DNA from: JAUPKT01 sp964427855
Lineage (GTDB): Bacteria; Desulfobacterota; Desulfomonilia; Desulfomonilales; Desulfomonilaceae
Reading direction: 5' to 3'
Assembly: GCA_964427855.1 (NCBI GenBank)
Contig: CAYRVH010000007.1
Span: 1-64,000 of the forward strand
Length of the DNA stretch: 64,000 nucleotides
Of the stretch, positions 54,287 to 62,905 are shown in pieces (position 1 is the stretch's first letter; every line of letters starts with the position of its first letter). Under the pieces are notes generated by a model. The model had not been told where the DNA came from. It made no database searches and was given only the letters and a program-made list of their open reading frames with translations. A program made the translations under genes and the position numbers.

Positions 54287-54878
54287 CGGTTGACGCCATG
54301 GGGCGCGCCGGTTGGCGTCCAATACTGACGTTCTCGAAGGTTTTGTCGAAAAAGGGCGAGACATCTTCAGCCGAATGGAAAGATTTCTCAGTCGCAAGGC
54401 TCCTTCGAAATGACAAGATTTATAACCCCTCTCAAGAGAACTTGCGAGATAGCCACATGTCACCTTGTCTTCTCCATGAAAATGGGAATCCACGAAACTC
54501 ATTATGGATCGCCACTTTCGTGGGGATGAGGTAATCACGGGACAGGCGCCCAATTCGTTATTATTTCGAGAATTGCTATATTTCGACCACTTTCAACCCT
54601 GTCATTTCGAGCGAAGCGAGAAATCTCGCATCAGCGGGAAAGATTTCTCATCCGCCAAGCTCGTTCGAAATGACATGGNNNNNNNNNNNNNNNNNNNNNN
54701 NACGAGGCTCATTCAAAATGACACGATTCCGGCTCTCCAGGTTTCCCGGAGGCTTTCGAAAGTACCCACTCACGCGATGATGCAGCCCACATTCCGACAG
54801 TAATTTGAAGAACCGCTCCACCTTCATTGGCTCGACCGGATTCACGCTTCGCAGGAATGAGGGGCGAGGATCGCTCTC
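54287..54878. repeat. Cluster of dispersed repeats with an assembly gap
   Basis: No supported gene in ~590 bp. ~54330-54413 and ~54599-54720 are copies of the family with tcatttcgagcgaagcgag ... ttcgaaatgac (also at 8.7 kb). Between them, ~54421-54583 is an inverted copy of repeat family A (18.1 and 31.7 kb). The second copy contains 23 N (54679-54701), probably an assembly break in the repeat. Confidence 0.75.
54679..54701. other. Assembly gap (23 N)
   Basis: Undetermined bases within a dispersed repeat; sequence on both sides belongs to the repeat family. Confidence 0.95.
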
Positions 54879-56413
54879 CTACCCATTTCCCTTAGTTGTT
54901 TCGACCCATTTCCGCACAGGCCCGGCCGCTACCAGATAGAGCATGCGGGATTCACCTCCAAGGCCTAGGAGCTGGGCTGCTTCGTCATCGTAAAAGGCCC
55001 CGATTCCGCAACACCCCAGGCGGATCGACGTGGCTGCGAGATAGAGCCGCTGCCCAAGGCTGCCGGCCTGAAGCATGGCGTATCGGTATCCTCGAGGTCC
55101 ATAGGCAGTTTCTATCGCGGTGAGATTGGTGAGAAACAAAACATGCAGGGCACAGTTTGCCAACCATTGCTGATCGAGACATATGTGCGCCATAAGTGGC
55201 GCAAAAAAACCCGCCCGCACAAGGCCGAAGGAGCGATTACGTCGATCGATGAGATAGAATCCTGGTTCCACGCCCTCGACATCGCCTGTCAGAAATCCTA
55301 TCGCAACGGATTCGGGCCAGGTGGAAGTTCCTGCCTCTGCCGACGTCGAGTCGTGACAAATGGCATCGAGCAAAAGGGAAAGTTGATCCCGAGAAAGGGT
55401 CGTCTTCACGAAGTTCCTCATGGAGCGTCGTTTGATGAGTGCTTCGGGAAGGCTCATGGGGTTCATTGCCTGTTTTGGGCTCGGCAAAGGCGTCCAGGAA
55501 GCCGCCGTCAGTCCAAGGGCTTTGAGTACGTCGGGCCGAGCGTTGGGCCGGTTGCTCGTGAACGATGCTTCGTGAATCGTCTTTATTGCGCTGTACTGAG
55601 TCTCTCGAGGAGCGACCCGGCTGCAGACCGGCAGTTGAGGCCCCGGGGAATCCAGGGGCGTTTCGGTGTGGGCGTGCGACACAGGTTGCTCGGACATCGC
55701 TGCAGCTACCGCGAGACATGCCTCTCGTTCCTGATCGAATCCGAGGAATTGGTTTACGCCTTTGTCGTCAAAGTCCAAAGTGACGAGGTAAGACAGTCCT
55801 TCGAACCTCAAGGCAAGGATCAGATTTTCCAAGAGATGACCAGAATCCAAGAGGTGATATCGATAAGCTCTTTCCCGGTACTTCCAAGAGCTTCGAAAAA
55901 AGATGCTGCTGATGAAGAACACCGCCTTGGCCGAGCCTGCGGCCAGGTCTGACGCGAGGTCAGCAAGCTCCCGACCGGAGTAGCCGCGTCTGAGCAACGT
56001 CAGGCTTCGAGTTGCAGGCTGATGATGATAGATTCCCGGCGCCAGGCCCGNNNNNNNNNNAAGACGGCGACATAGAGCTCAAAAGGATACAGCGCTCCGG
56101 CTGACGCCACGCTACGGTAGAAAAAATCCACGCCGCCGTATCGAGCTTTGGCCGTGATTGTGTGCGTCAACACAAGCGCCCGCGCCAGGCATGGGAGATC
56201 TATTTCAGAATTAGAATCCAGGGCTTTGTCTTGTCCTAGAACATCCCAGAGGGTTGCACGCGAAAAGGACTGCTCGTCGGGGAGAGAAATCAGGGGCTGG
56301 CCAATGTAGGATTTGAAGACCGACGGCTGATTTGACCAGTCCAGTGCGTGGCCAGACATCTTGCGTCTGTCGTAGCTCGTGGCTTTATGATAAAGAGCCG
56401 CTGACATAGTCAT
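54879..56413 (-). CDS. SagB-type dehydrogenase with tandem nitroreductase halves (assembly gap inside)
   Basis: An FMN nitroreductase-fold protein of the SagB family, about 510 residues. The first part (from ATG 56413, GGAG 6 nt upstream) has SYDRRKMSGHALDWSNQP and RSVASAGALYPFELYVAV, then 10 N, then LAPGIYHHQPATRSL, FFISSIFFRSSWKYRERAYRY and HLLDSGHLLENLILAL. The second half, ALIKRRSMRNFVKTTLSRDQLSLLLDAI to GACGIGAFYDDEAAQLLG-like GCCGIGAFYDDEAA, is a second nitroreductase unit. SagB-type enzymes oxidise azolines in thiazole/oxazole peptides, but many stand-alone members have no known job. No cyclodehydratase or precursor peptide was seen. A ferritin-like gene lies just upstream on the same strand. 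Confidence 0.85.
56051..56060. other. Assembly gap (10 N)
   Basis: Undetermined bases inside the SagB-type gene; the frames on the two sides do not match at 10 bases, so the size is nominal. Confidence 0.95.
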
Positions 56414-56441
56414 TTGTCGCTCCTCGGTCCCGCGGAAACTT

Positions 56442-56951
56442 TCAACCTCCCCAGGGCATTTGGGCATACACCTGGGACAGCTTGTCGCGATATTGCCTGA
56501 AGAAATTTTCATGCTCCTTTTCCCAGGCGGAAAGCATTTCGAGGGCGTAGGAGGCTGGCCCCGTCGTGTTGGCGGCCATTCGAGCATAGAACTCGCTGAG
56601 ATCCTTCTCTATAAGCCAGGCCGTGTTGAACACAGTGACATCCGGCACCATGGAGCCCTGGACGCACTGTTCCAAGAACTCTTTCTGAGCCCTCTCATCG
56701 AAGAAGTTTGTTTTCACGATTTGCGTGTTCTTGACGTTTTGCTCGTCAACCTTGCCCCTTGATTTCAAATCCTCGAGGATCCGCGTGATGAATCTGATAT
56801 GTTTTTTCTCTTCTTCGATGAGTTTTTCAAACGCTGTTTTCGCTGCGCCGATGCCCATACGACTCAGAGACGCCTCGAAAAAGCTCATTCCAGTGTGCTC
56901 TTGATTCAAGGCGTATTCAAAGACCTTTGTGAGTTTCTCGTTTTCGTCCAT
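56442..56951 (-). CDS. Ferritin-like/rubrerythrin-family diiron protein
   Basis: A 169-residue four-helix protein with Glu/His pairs of a rubrerythrin-like diiron site: ALNQEHTGMSFFE, EEEKKHIRFI, AWLIEKDLSEFYARM and SAWEKEHENFFRQY. There is no rubredoxin domain. Such proteins reduce peroxide or handle iron in anaerobes. It ends 28 bp before the SagB-type gene, so the two are probably co-transcribed. Confidence 0.85.
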   Translation of the reverse strand: MDENEKLTKVFEYALNQEHTGMSFFEASLSRMGIGAAKTAFEKLIEEEKKHIRFITRILEDLKSRGKVDEQNVKNTQIVKTNFFDERAQKEFLEQCVQGSMVPDVTVFNTAWLIEKDLSEFYARMAANTTGPASYALEMLSAWEKEHENFFRQYRDKLSQVYAQMPWGG

Positions 56952-57056
56952 GCTCCATCCTTCGGGTAGTTTTTACAAAAGATGCGTATGCGCCCCGTCA
57001 TGGTCAACATCAGGCTGCGTCGGCGCTTGGTATCCGCTGTCCACCTATTGACAATT

Positions 57057-60000
57057 TTAGGGGTTGTTGCCGCCCGGTTCAATGAACAGCACTTCAACAC
57101 GCCTATTCTTGGCCATGTGTTCGGGAGAATCGTTTGGCAACAGAGGTCTGTGAAAACCAAAACCTTGGGTTTGTATTCTCGACGGATCCACGTTGAATTT
57201 GTTCACCAAATATTCCTTCACTGCTTTGGCGCGATTCTCAGACAGTATTTGGTTGCGGTCTTTGTCTCCCCTGCTGTCTGTGTGGCCCTCGATGACAAAG
57301 TTCAACCCTTTAACCTGAAGGTCCTTGAGGGCCTTCCCGATCTCTGATAGTTGCGGTTCGCTCTCTTTCTTTATGTCGTGTTTCCATTCATCGAACAGGA
57401 TATTGTTAAAACGCTCCCGATGCTTCGGCGCCGTGAAGTGCGCGACGCCCATAAGTCTTATGTCGCTCTTCTCTGCGACTGTATCGACATTTTTCTTGAT
57501 TTCTTCGGCTGTCCTCACCTCTTCGGACTGCTTCGTCGCCGAGGCGCGCAATTTTTCCAGAGCCTTCTTTGCCTCTCTATCGTGTGGGAAGAGTTCCGAG
57601 ACGCGTTTGTAGCACGAGTCTGCCTTTTCTCTGCGGCCCTGTGAAATATAGATTCGGGCCAGCAGACGGTATGCGTTGGCATCCTTATTGTTGTATTGCG
57701 TAGCCTCCTCGCAGTGTCGCGCCGCCTCATCCAGCATTTTGTTCTGTTGGAAGAGACTGGCTTTCTCAAACTCAGGCGACTCGATCAACATCCTGGCACG
57801 CAGCGTGCGAGCTTCCACATGTTCGGGGCATGCTTCAATCACAGCGCGCAGTAGGGAAAGCTTCTTTTCAAGGGGCAGGCCAGGACGCACCTGCTGGTAC
57901 AGCGCACCAGCTTTTTCACAATCTGAAGCGACGCCCCACGTAGTGAGCATCACTGCCGCCGCTGCAACAACCACTACTGGTACCACAAGTTTCTTTCTGC
58001 AATCCATTGAGGTGCACGCCTCCTGTGATCGATTTGCATTTGGCCGGCCCACCAAGATGAAGGATGACCAGAAAAAGGGGTGATTATATCCCTGCTCCTT
58101 CAAGAACTTTCTGGCTGCTTCCAGCGCCATCCCTGGGTCCTTTCCGCTGGCCTGCTCCTCCAAAAATCGCTGCACCAGCATGACCGATGGTTTTTCCGCC
58201 ACGCTCCAAAGGGTCACCAACACCGACTTAGCCCCGGCATACTGAAAGGCCCGCCCCATACCCATGGTGCCTTCTCCGGCAACGTATTTGCCGAGACCGG
58301 TTTGACACGCGAGGAGCGCGACGTTGTCCGCCCTTAGATCAAGGTCCATGACGGCCGACATGCGAAGGAGGTTGTCCACTTGTGGAGGAGTACAGCTGAG
58401 CAACAAAAAGGGCTCCGAGATTTCTGGTTTGAATTTGTCTCCGAAGTACCCGTGGGTGGCGAACACGATCTGGGAGTACTCTGCGCCAGTGGGTACTACT
58501 CTTTTTTGAAATTCCTTTAGGGTGGCTTGTTCTCTTTCAATCACCACGGCGCGCGTCTTGAACAATTCACGAACGGCCTTCGCAAGGAAACGCGTCTCCG
58601 GGAGGGGCTCAAACTCCTCGCTGAGGTCGAGATATGTAGTGGGTGAAAGCAGGCGCGTTTCTCCTGGACCAGAAGTCTGAGTGGAAGCTGCCAAGGTCTC
58701 GACGTAGTCTCGTGCAGGTTTGGATTCTGCGAGGTCTTGCATAGAACTCGAAGGCGCTTTTTCCTTAGGGACGATCACATCAGCAATCACCAAAACTTTC
58801 CCTTGTGTTGATTTTGCTTTTGCCCTTTGTCTGGCCAGATTTAAGGCCGTCAGAGATTGAAAGTACGAGAGGGCATTGGTATTCCCAAAGAAAGGCGCCT
58901 CCTGAACCAGTGGTACCAAAGGTCCGTCAGATCCAGGTTTCTGTGGGAGCCAAATTTTTCCTCCTGGTCCCGTAATCAGCATCTCAAATGGCAGCAATTC
59001 GAGGCAATCATCGGGAATGATCACCACAGAAGATCCCTGACCAATACGTCGAAGAACCTCTTGGCTGAGCAAAAGACCTGCCAATTCTCTTCCTTTTTCC
59101 AGATCAAGTTTTGTCAGCTCTTCGAACGTCTCTGGCGCCTCCAGGGGCTCTCTGTACTTCTTAATTTTCCTGTCGAGGGTCAATCTGGAGGTAGGGTTAA
59201 ACTCTGCGTGAAGAATCTGGGTACCCTTGCAGACAAAGACCATGAAGCCAGTATCCGTCACTTCATACACCAGTGTAGTCTGATCGGGGGGGAGGTTGGC
59301 TTGGCTGATAGACAATGGGGAGGGAAACCGTGTGGCGTAGAACCCAGGGTAGCGAGTTTTCAGTACTTTTTTGATGTCTTTGAGGCGTTGGTCGAGTCCA
59401 TTTTTCTCTGACTCCAATTTCGGAATCAAAGACTTATCCCCCTCTTTTGCCCGGCATTCCTTAAGCTGTTTCGACTTGGACCTGATTTGCTTCTCAACCT
59501 CGTTGAGTTCGCTGAGCAGCTTTTTATCGACGCCAAACGATGAGCCTGCAGAAATCCTCGCGAGTTTGTCAGCAAACGCCCGGGCTTTTGTGTACTCCGA
59601 GGCTTCCAAAGCCCCGTCCCAGTTCCCCTGCTGGAACCGTACCCGAGCAAGGCCTTCGTATGCATGGACATACTTCACTCCCAATACAGGCTCACCGTGG
59701 AGAAACGTTCGTTGGGCTTCCACATCAAGGGATTCCCTGAGCTTCTCGGCGAGGTTGACAGCCGATTGGTATTCTTTTTCCGCCTCGGGAAAGCGTCCCA
59801 GGGCTTCGTATGCCCTTCCCGCTCCCAAAGAGGCGAGGAATAAAAATCGCAAACGGCCTGCCTCCTGCGCAGTGGACCGCAGTCTTTGAAACCTCTCGAG
59901 CGCCTTCTGAGGATCCTTGTCCAAGGAATACCGGGCGACGGCATAATCCACCGTCAGCTTGTCCTGCACGACATCGGGGCTGAGCTCTTTTTGGGCCTTT

Positions 60001-61250
60001 TCCAAGCAGCGCCAGGCCTGGAGATAGTCGTCGGCAGAGGGTCCTTGGGCGGCGTCCTCCGGCCGATAGCGGTGTTTTTCAAGGAAAAACAAAGAAAAGT
60101 TACACAGTGTTTCAACAAGGGGGACTCCGATCTTTTTTCTGAGTTCAACCGCCTGTTCAAAATGACCTTTGGCGTCCTTAATTTGTCCCAGCCTTGTTTC
60201 TATGTTCGCCATGTCAGCAAGGGTAGTGCTTAGAAAAAACTGGTCTCCCACGTCTTTCTGAAGCTTTTTTGACTCTTCGTATTGTTTCAAGGCGTCATCA
60301 AAAGCCCCGTAATATTCGTAAAGATTGCCCAACCGAAGAATAGCTTGCGCCTGAAACCTCTTCTGTCCTATTCCTCCGGCCATCTGAATGGCCTTATGGG
60401 AGAGTTCTCGGGCTTCTTTGAATCTGCCTTCGTCTCTCATGACAAAGGCGAGGTTGTGCAGCGTGCGCGCCTGGGTGCCGATGGCGCCTGCTCTTTCGGC
60501 GACGTTATAACAATCCCTGAAGGTTTTGACGGTCTGCTGGGCGTCAGATTTCATGAAGTATGCAGCCAAGGCCTTGTTGGCGAGGGTCTCTGCATAGAAC
60601 TGGGGCTGAGATTCCTGGCTTCTCAGTTTCAACGCAGCGTCGTAGGCGCTGAGAGATTTCTCGTAATTTCCGCGCTTGCGCTGCGTCATGCCAATATTGT
60701 TCCAGGCAAACGCCTCCTCAGCCTTGCTGCCGATTTGACGCGCGAGGTTGAGGGACGCCTCATAGTCAGCGAGCGCCTTGGCATATTCGCCGAGCGATTC
60801 GTATGCGCGGCCGCGTTTGTTCAGGGCGACGCATTCTAGCAATCGGGCGCCTGCTTGTTTGTATAATTTTATGGCATCGTCAAAAAGTTTAAGCGCCTTT
60901 GGATATTCACCTTTTTCCGAGGCAATAAGCCCCTCGTGTTCAGCAAGAACTCCTCGCATACGAGGATCGGCCTGAGCACTAAGGAGTCGCTTGGCGGAAT
61001 CGATGTCCTTCAAGGCCTGCTCATACAAATTCTGATAAATATACAGCCTGGCTCTATTTGCGAAAATGTTGAACAGCGCGTGGTTGTCAGGTTTTCCATG
61101 CCGACGGATCGCTTGCTCGGCCTCATTGTACAATTCGACCGCGCGGGAGTATTCGTTTTTGCCTTGTAATATTCTTGCATGAAGAACCTTTGCAGCAGCT
61201 TCGTCTAGAGGCTTTTGCAGGGTCTGGAATTTTTGGCGGGCTCTGTCCAC
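57057..61250 (-). CDS. TPR-CHAT protease-like protein joined in frame to a TPR-OmpA protein
   Basis: A 1397-codon frame. Residues 1-600 are many TPR units (e.g. NYEKSLSAYDAALKL); a coiled coil follows at ~600-640; the CHAT domain (~700-1065) has catalytic-type H933 in VFATHGYFGD and C982 in LLACQTGLGKYV, and ends HPFFWSSFILVGRPN. From M1082 (base 58007) a second unit begins: signal-peptide-like DCRKKLVVPVVVVAAAAVM, TPR repeats (ANAYRLLARIYISQGRREKA) and an OmpA domain with VIEGHTDSRGDKD and NRRVEVLF. AGGAGG lies 11 nt before M1082, so the C-terminal unit can also be translated alone (316 residues). The frame opens with GTG directly after a TAA; upstream lies a signal peptide in the same frame. 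CHAT enzymes are caspase-like; OmpA domains bind peptidoglycan. Confidence 0.8.
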   Translation of the reverse strand: MDRARQKFQTLQKPLDEAAAKVLHARILQGKNEYSRAVELYNEAEQAIRRHGKPDNHALFNIFANRARLYIYQNLYEQALKDIDSAKRLLSAQADPRMRGVLAEHEGLIASEKGEYPKALKLFDDAIKLYKQAGARLLECVALNKRGRAYESLGEYAKALADYEASLNLARQIGSKAEEAFAWNNIGMTQRKRGNYEKSLSAYDAALKLRSQESQPQFYAETLANKALAAYFMKSDAQQTVKTFRDCYNVAERAGAIGTQARTLHNLAFVMRDEGRFKEARELSHKAIQMAGGIGQKRFQAQAILRLGNLYEYYGAFDDALKQYEESKKLQKDVGDQFFLSTTLADMANIETRLGQIKDAKGHFEQAVELRKKIGVPLVETLCNFSLFFLEKHRYRPEDAAQGPSADDYLQAWRCLEKAQKELSPDVVQDKLTVDYAVARYSLDKDPQKALERFQRLRSTAQEAGRLRFLFLASLGAGRAYEALGRFPEAEKEYQSAVNLAEKLRESLDVEAQRTFLHGEPVLGVKYVHAYEGLARVRFQQGNWDGALEASEYTKARAFADKLARISAGSSFGVDKKLLSELNEVEKQIRSKSKQLKECRAKEGDKSLIPKLESEKNGLDQRLKDIKKVLKTRYPGFYATRFPSPLSISQANLPPDQTTLVYEVTDTGFMVFVCKGTQILHAEFNPTSRLTLDRKIKKYREPLEAPETFEELTKLDLEKGRELAGLLLSQEVLRRIGQGSSVVIIPDDCLELLPFEMLITGPGGKIWLPQKPGSDGPLVPLVQEAPFFGNTNALSYFQSLTALNLARQRAKAKSTQGKVLVIADVIVPKEKAPSSSMQDLAESKPARDYVETLAASTQTSGPGETRLLSPTTYLDLSEEFEPLPETRFLAKAVRELFKTRAVVIEREQATLKEFQKRVVPTGAEYSQIVFATHGYFGDKFKPEISEPFLLLSCTPPQVDNLLRMSAVMDLDLRADNVALLACQTGLGKYVAGEGTMGMGRAFQYAGAKSVLVTLWSVAEKPSVMLVQRFLEEQASGKDPGMALEAARKFLKEQGYNHPFFWSSFILVGRPNANRSQEACTSMDCRKKLVVPVVVVAAAAVMLTTWGVASDCEKAGALYQQVRPGLPLEKKLSLLRAVIEACPEHVEARTLRARMLIESPEFEKASLFQQNKMLDEAARHCEEATQYNNKDANAYRLLARIYISQGRREKADSCYKRVSELFPHDREAKKALEKLRASATKQSEEVRTAEEIKKNVDTVAEKSDIRLMGVAHFTAPKHRERFNNILFDEWKHDIKKESEPQLSEIGKALKDLQVKGLNFVIEGHTDSRGDKDRNQILSENRAKAVKEYLVNKFNVDPSRIQTQGFGFHRPLLPNDSPEHMAKNRRVEVLFIEPGGNNP

Positions 61251-61529
61251 TTACGGCTGGGCCTCTGTGAACTGAGATAATTCTACGTAGGATCTTCCGA
61301 TCCAGAATAACGCGGCAGCGTGACATTCTTCATTTGCCCCGCAGGAAGCCTCCATTTTCTTGAAGACATCGACGGCTTCCCGATAGCGCGCTTTATCGAC
61401 AAGCTGCTGCCCCTGTTTCATGAGCTGTACAGCCTCTTTAAGATCGGCGCTATGGCAATATGGACTTGGCATGACGCAAAGGACTAGCGCAAGGACGCCT
61501 AAGAAAAGTTTTGCACGTATCAGCCGCAT
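61251..61529 (-). CDS. Signal peptide and first TPR of the CHAT protein, cut off by TAA
   Basis: Ninety-two codons in the same frame as the CHAT gene, separated from it by a single TAA (61251-61253). The product has a signal peptide (AKLFLGVLALVLCVMPSPYCHS) and one TPR, KARYREAVDVFKKMEAS. The second TPR begins ALFWIGRSYVELSQFTEAQP and its B helix continues after the stop as VDRARQKFQTLQ. So the two parts were probably one gene of ~1490 codons. A CAA-to-TAA change would explain it. If translated alone it is a short secreted fragment. Confidence 0.7.
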   Translation of the reverse strand: MRLIRAKLFLGVLALVLCVMPSPYCHSADLKEAVQLMKQGQQLVDKARYREAVDVFKKMEASCGANEECHAAALFWIGRSYVELSQFTEAQP

Positions 61530-62144
61530 GAGATACCCCCGCCTTTAGCTCTTTATGGATCAACCGCCCACAGGGCACTGTGCTCGTATGCATCATCACT
61601 GGAACGCCGACGCGGCATATATCTGTCTTTTAATATTAGTCGATGAAGCAGAAAAATGACATTAATTTTTCCACCGTAGTCATCGTCAGGATGGCGTTGT
61701 TGCTTTTTAGTGGATGGTCGTAATGAGCTATGGATTGCGGCAAGGTTTCAAGCCCTGAGCGGTTCTTTCGTCGCTGCTGATAAAGTGCGTTGCGAGCGAA
61801 AGTGCGAGACAGGTCTTGACATGAGGAATAATGCTGTGGCAACTAGTTTATCTATGACTAATCATGATACGACCACCCCCGTCGGCTCGGGTTCGATCCC
61901 CCGAAGACGATGGGCAATGCGAGGCCCACAGAATTCAGTGCCGTTTCAAAGAGCGTCAGAGGCAGCGGCAAAAAGCGCCGTCGGCAAACAGGACGCGATG
62001 CAGTGTGGAGGCCACGGAAGTGGGAATTTTTCCGCCGCGTGGGTGGTAACTTTACTCAGCTGCACAGGCCCCTTGTGGGCGCACATCCATGAGCAATACC
62101 GCGGGATGAACTAGTCGATAAGGGATCGCGAGGAAGAAAAGGCG
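61530..62144. other. Intergenic region, nothing recognised
   Basis: About 615 bp. A 134-codon plus-strand frame (61710-62114) has no ribosome site, no domain and atypical composition. The phrase gggttcgatccccc near 61890 resembles a tRNA T arm, but no acceptor or anticodon stem accompanies it. No convincing promoter was found. Confidence 0.45.
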
Positions 62145-62894
62145 ATGTCGAACATCAAGAATGAGGAACCACAGATGTCTTACTACTCTTCGCTCAAGAC
62201 CGAACTTGGCAATTTAGCCGAAGATATCATGGACGAACACGTCGAGGTGATATGGGCAAGGACGCTCACGCCGAAAGAGGCCATTGGCACTCCAGATAGA
62301 ACCGACTTCCCCTTGTTAAAGGGAAAGGAGGTCATGATCGAAGCAGTTTTCCAGGAGACGAGAGCTCACGCCTACACAGATATGCCGGGACATTTTCGCG
62401 GTTCACTCAGGGATGTGGCGCAATTGCCGTTGAAGAACAATTTCGAGCGGGCGGTTTTCATCGCGACCTTTAATGCGGTCATGCGTCGTTTCGGCAGGAC
62501 TACGAATACTGTTCACTGCAAGGACAGCGAGCCAACGCGTTGCGCTGAGCAGCTGATTGGTTTCGTGCGAGAGCATTTTGGGAATCCGCGCATCGCTTTC
62601 GTGGGGTACCAGCCCGCAATGATTGACCAATTGTCCCGTTCCTTTCCCCTGCGGGTGATCGATCTGGATGAGGACAACATCGGGACTAAGCGGTGTGGTG
62701 TGTTGATTGAAGGCCCTGAGAGAACTGATGAAGTTTTAAGATGGGGCGATCTGATTTTGGCAACCGGTTCCACGTGCGTAAACGGTTCCATAATCTCCTT
62801 CGTGGGCAGGAAACCTGGGGTGTTCTACGGGGTGACCGTTGCAGGAGCCGCTGTTATTAAGGGATATGAAAGGTTTTGCCCGTGTTCCACTTGA
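62145..62894 (+). CDS. DUF4213/DUF364 Rossmann-like protein (putative heavy-metal chelation)
   Basis: A 249-residue cytoplasmic protein with an N-terminal DUF4213 part (LGNLAEDIMDEHVEVIWART) and a DUF364 Rossmann-like domain (IAFVGYQPAMIDQLSRSF, VIDLDEDNIGTKR, LRWGDLILATGSTCVNGSI, GVTVAGAAVIKGYERFCP). Members are linked to metal chelation by structure only. It starts with GAGG about 10 nt upstream. It precedes an ABC importer by 11 bp, so the operon may move or handle a metal chelate or a small cofactor. Confidence 0.8.
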   Translation: MSNIKNEEPQMSYYSSLKTELGNLAEDIMDEHVEVIWARTLTPKEAIGTPDRTDFPLLKGKEVMIEAVFQETRAHAYTDMPGHFRGSLRDVAQLPLKNNFERAVFIATFNAVMRRFGRTTNTVHCKDSEPTRCAEQLIGFVREHFGNPRIAFVGYQPAMIDQLSRSFPLRVIDLDEDNIGTKRCGVLIEGPERTDEVLRWGDLILATGSTCVNGSIISFVGRKPGVFYGVTVAGAAVIKGYERFCPCST

Positions 62895-62905
62895 GGATGT
62901 ATGCC

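Noticed and set aside
41321..61253. Reassignment of TAA to glutamine
   Set aside because: alaS and other intact genes end in TAA at the expected family length, so TAA works as a stop here.
61880..61915. Possible tRNA fragment (gggttcgatccccc)
   Set aside because: Only a T-arm-like phrase; no acceptor, D or anticodon stem could be built.
61710..62114. 134-codon frame in the CHAT upstream region
   Set aside because: No ribosome site, no domain, atypical composition.
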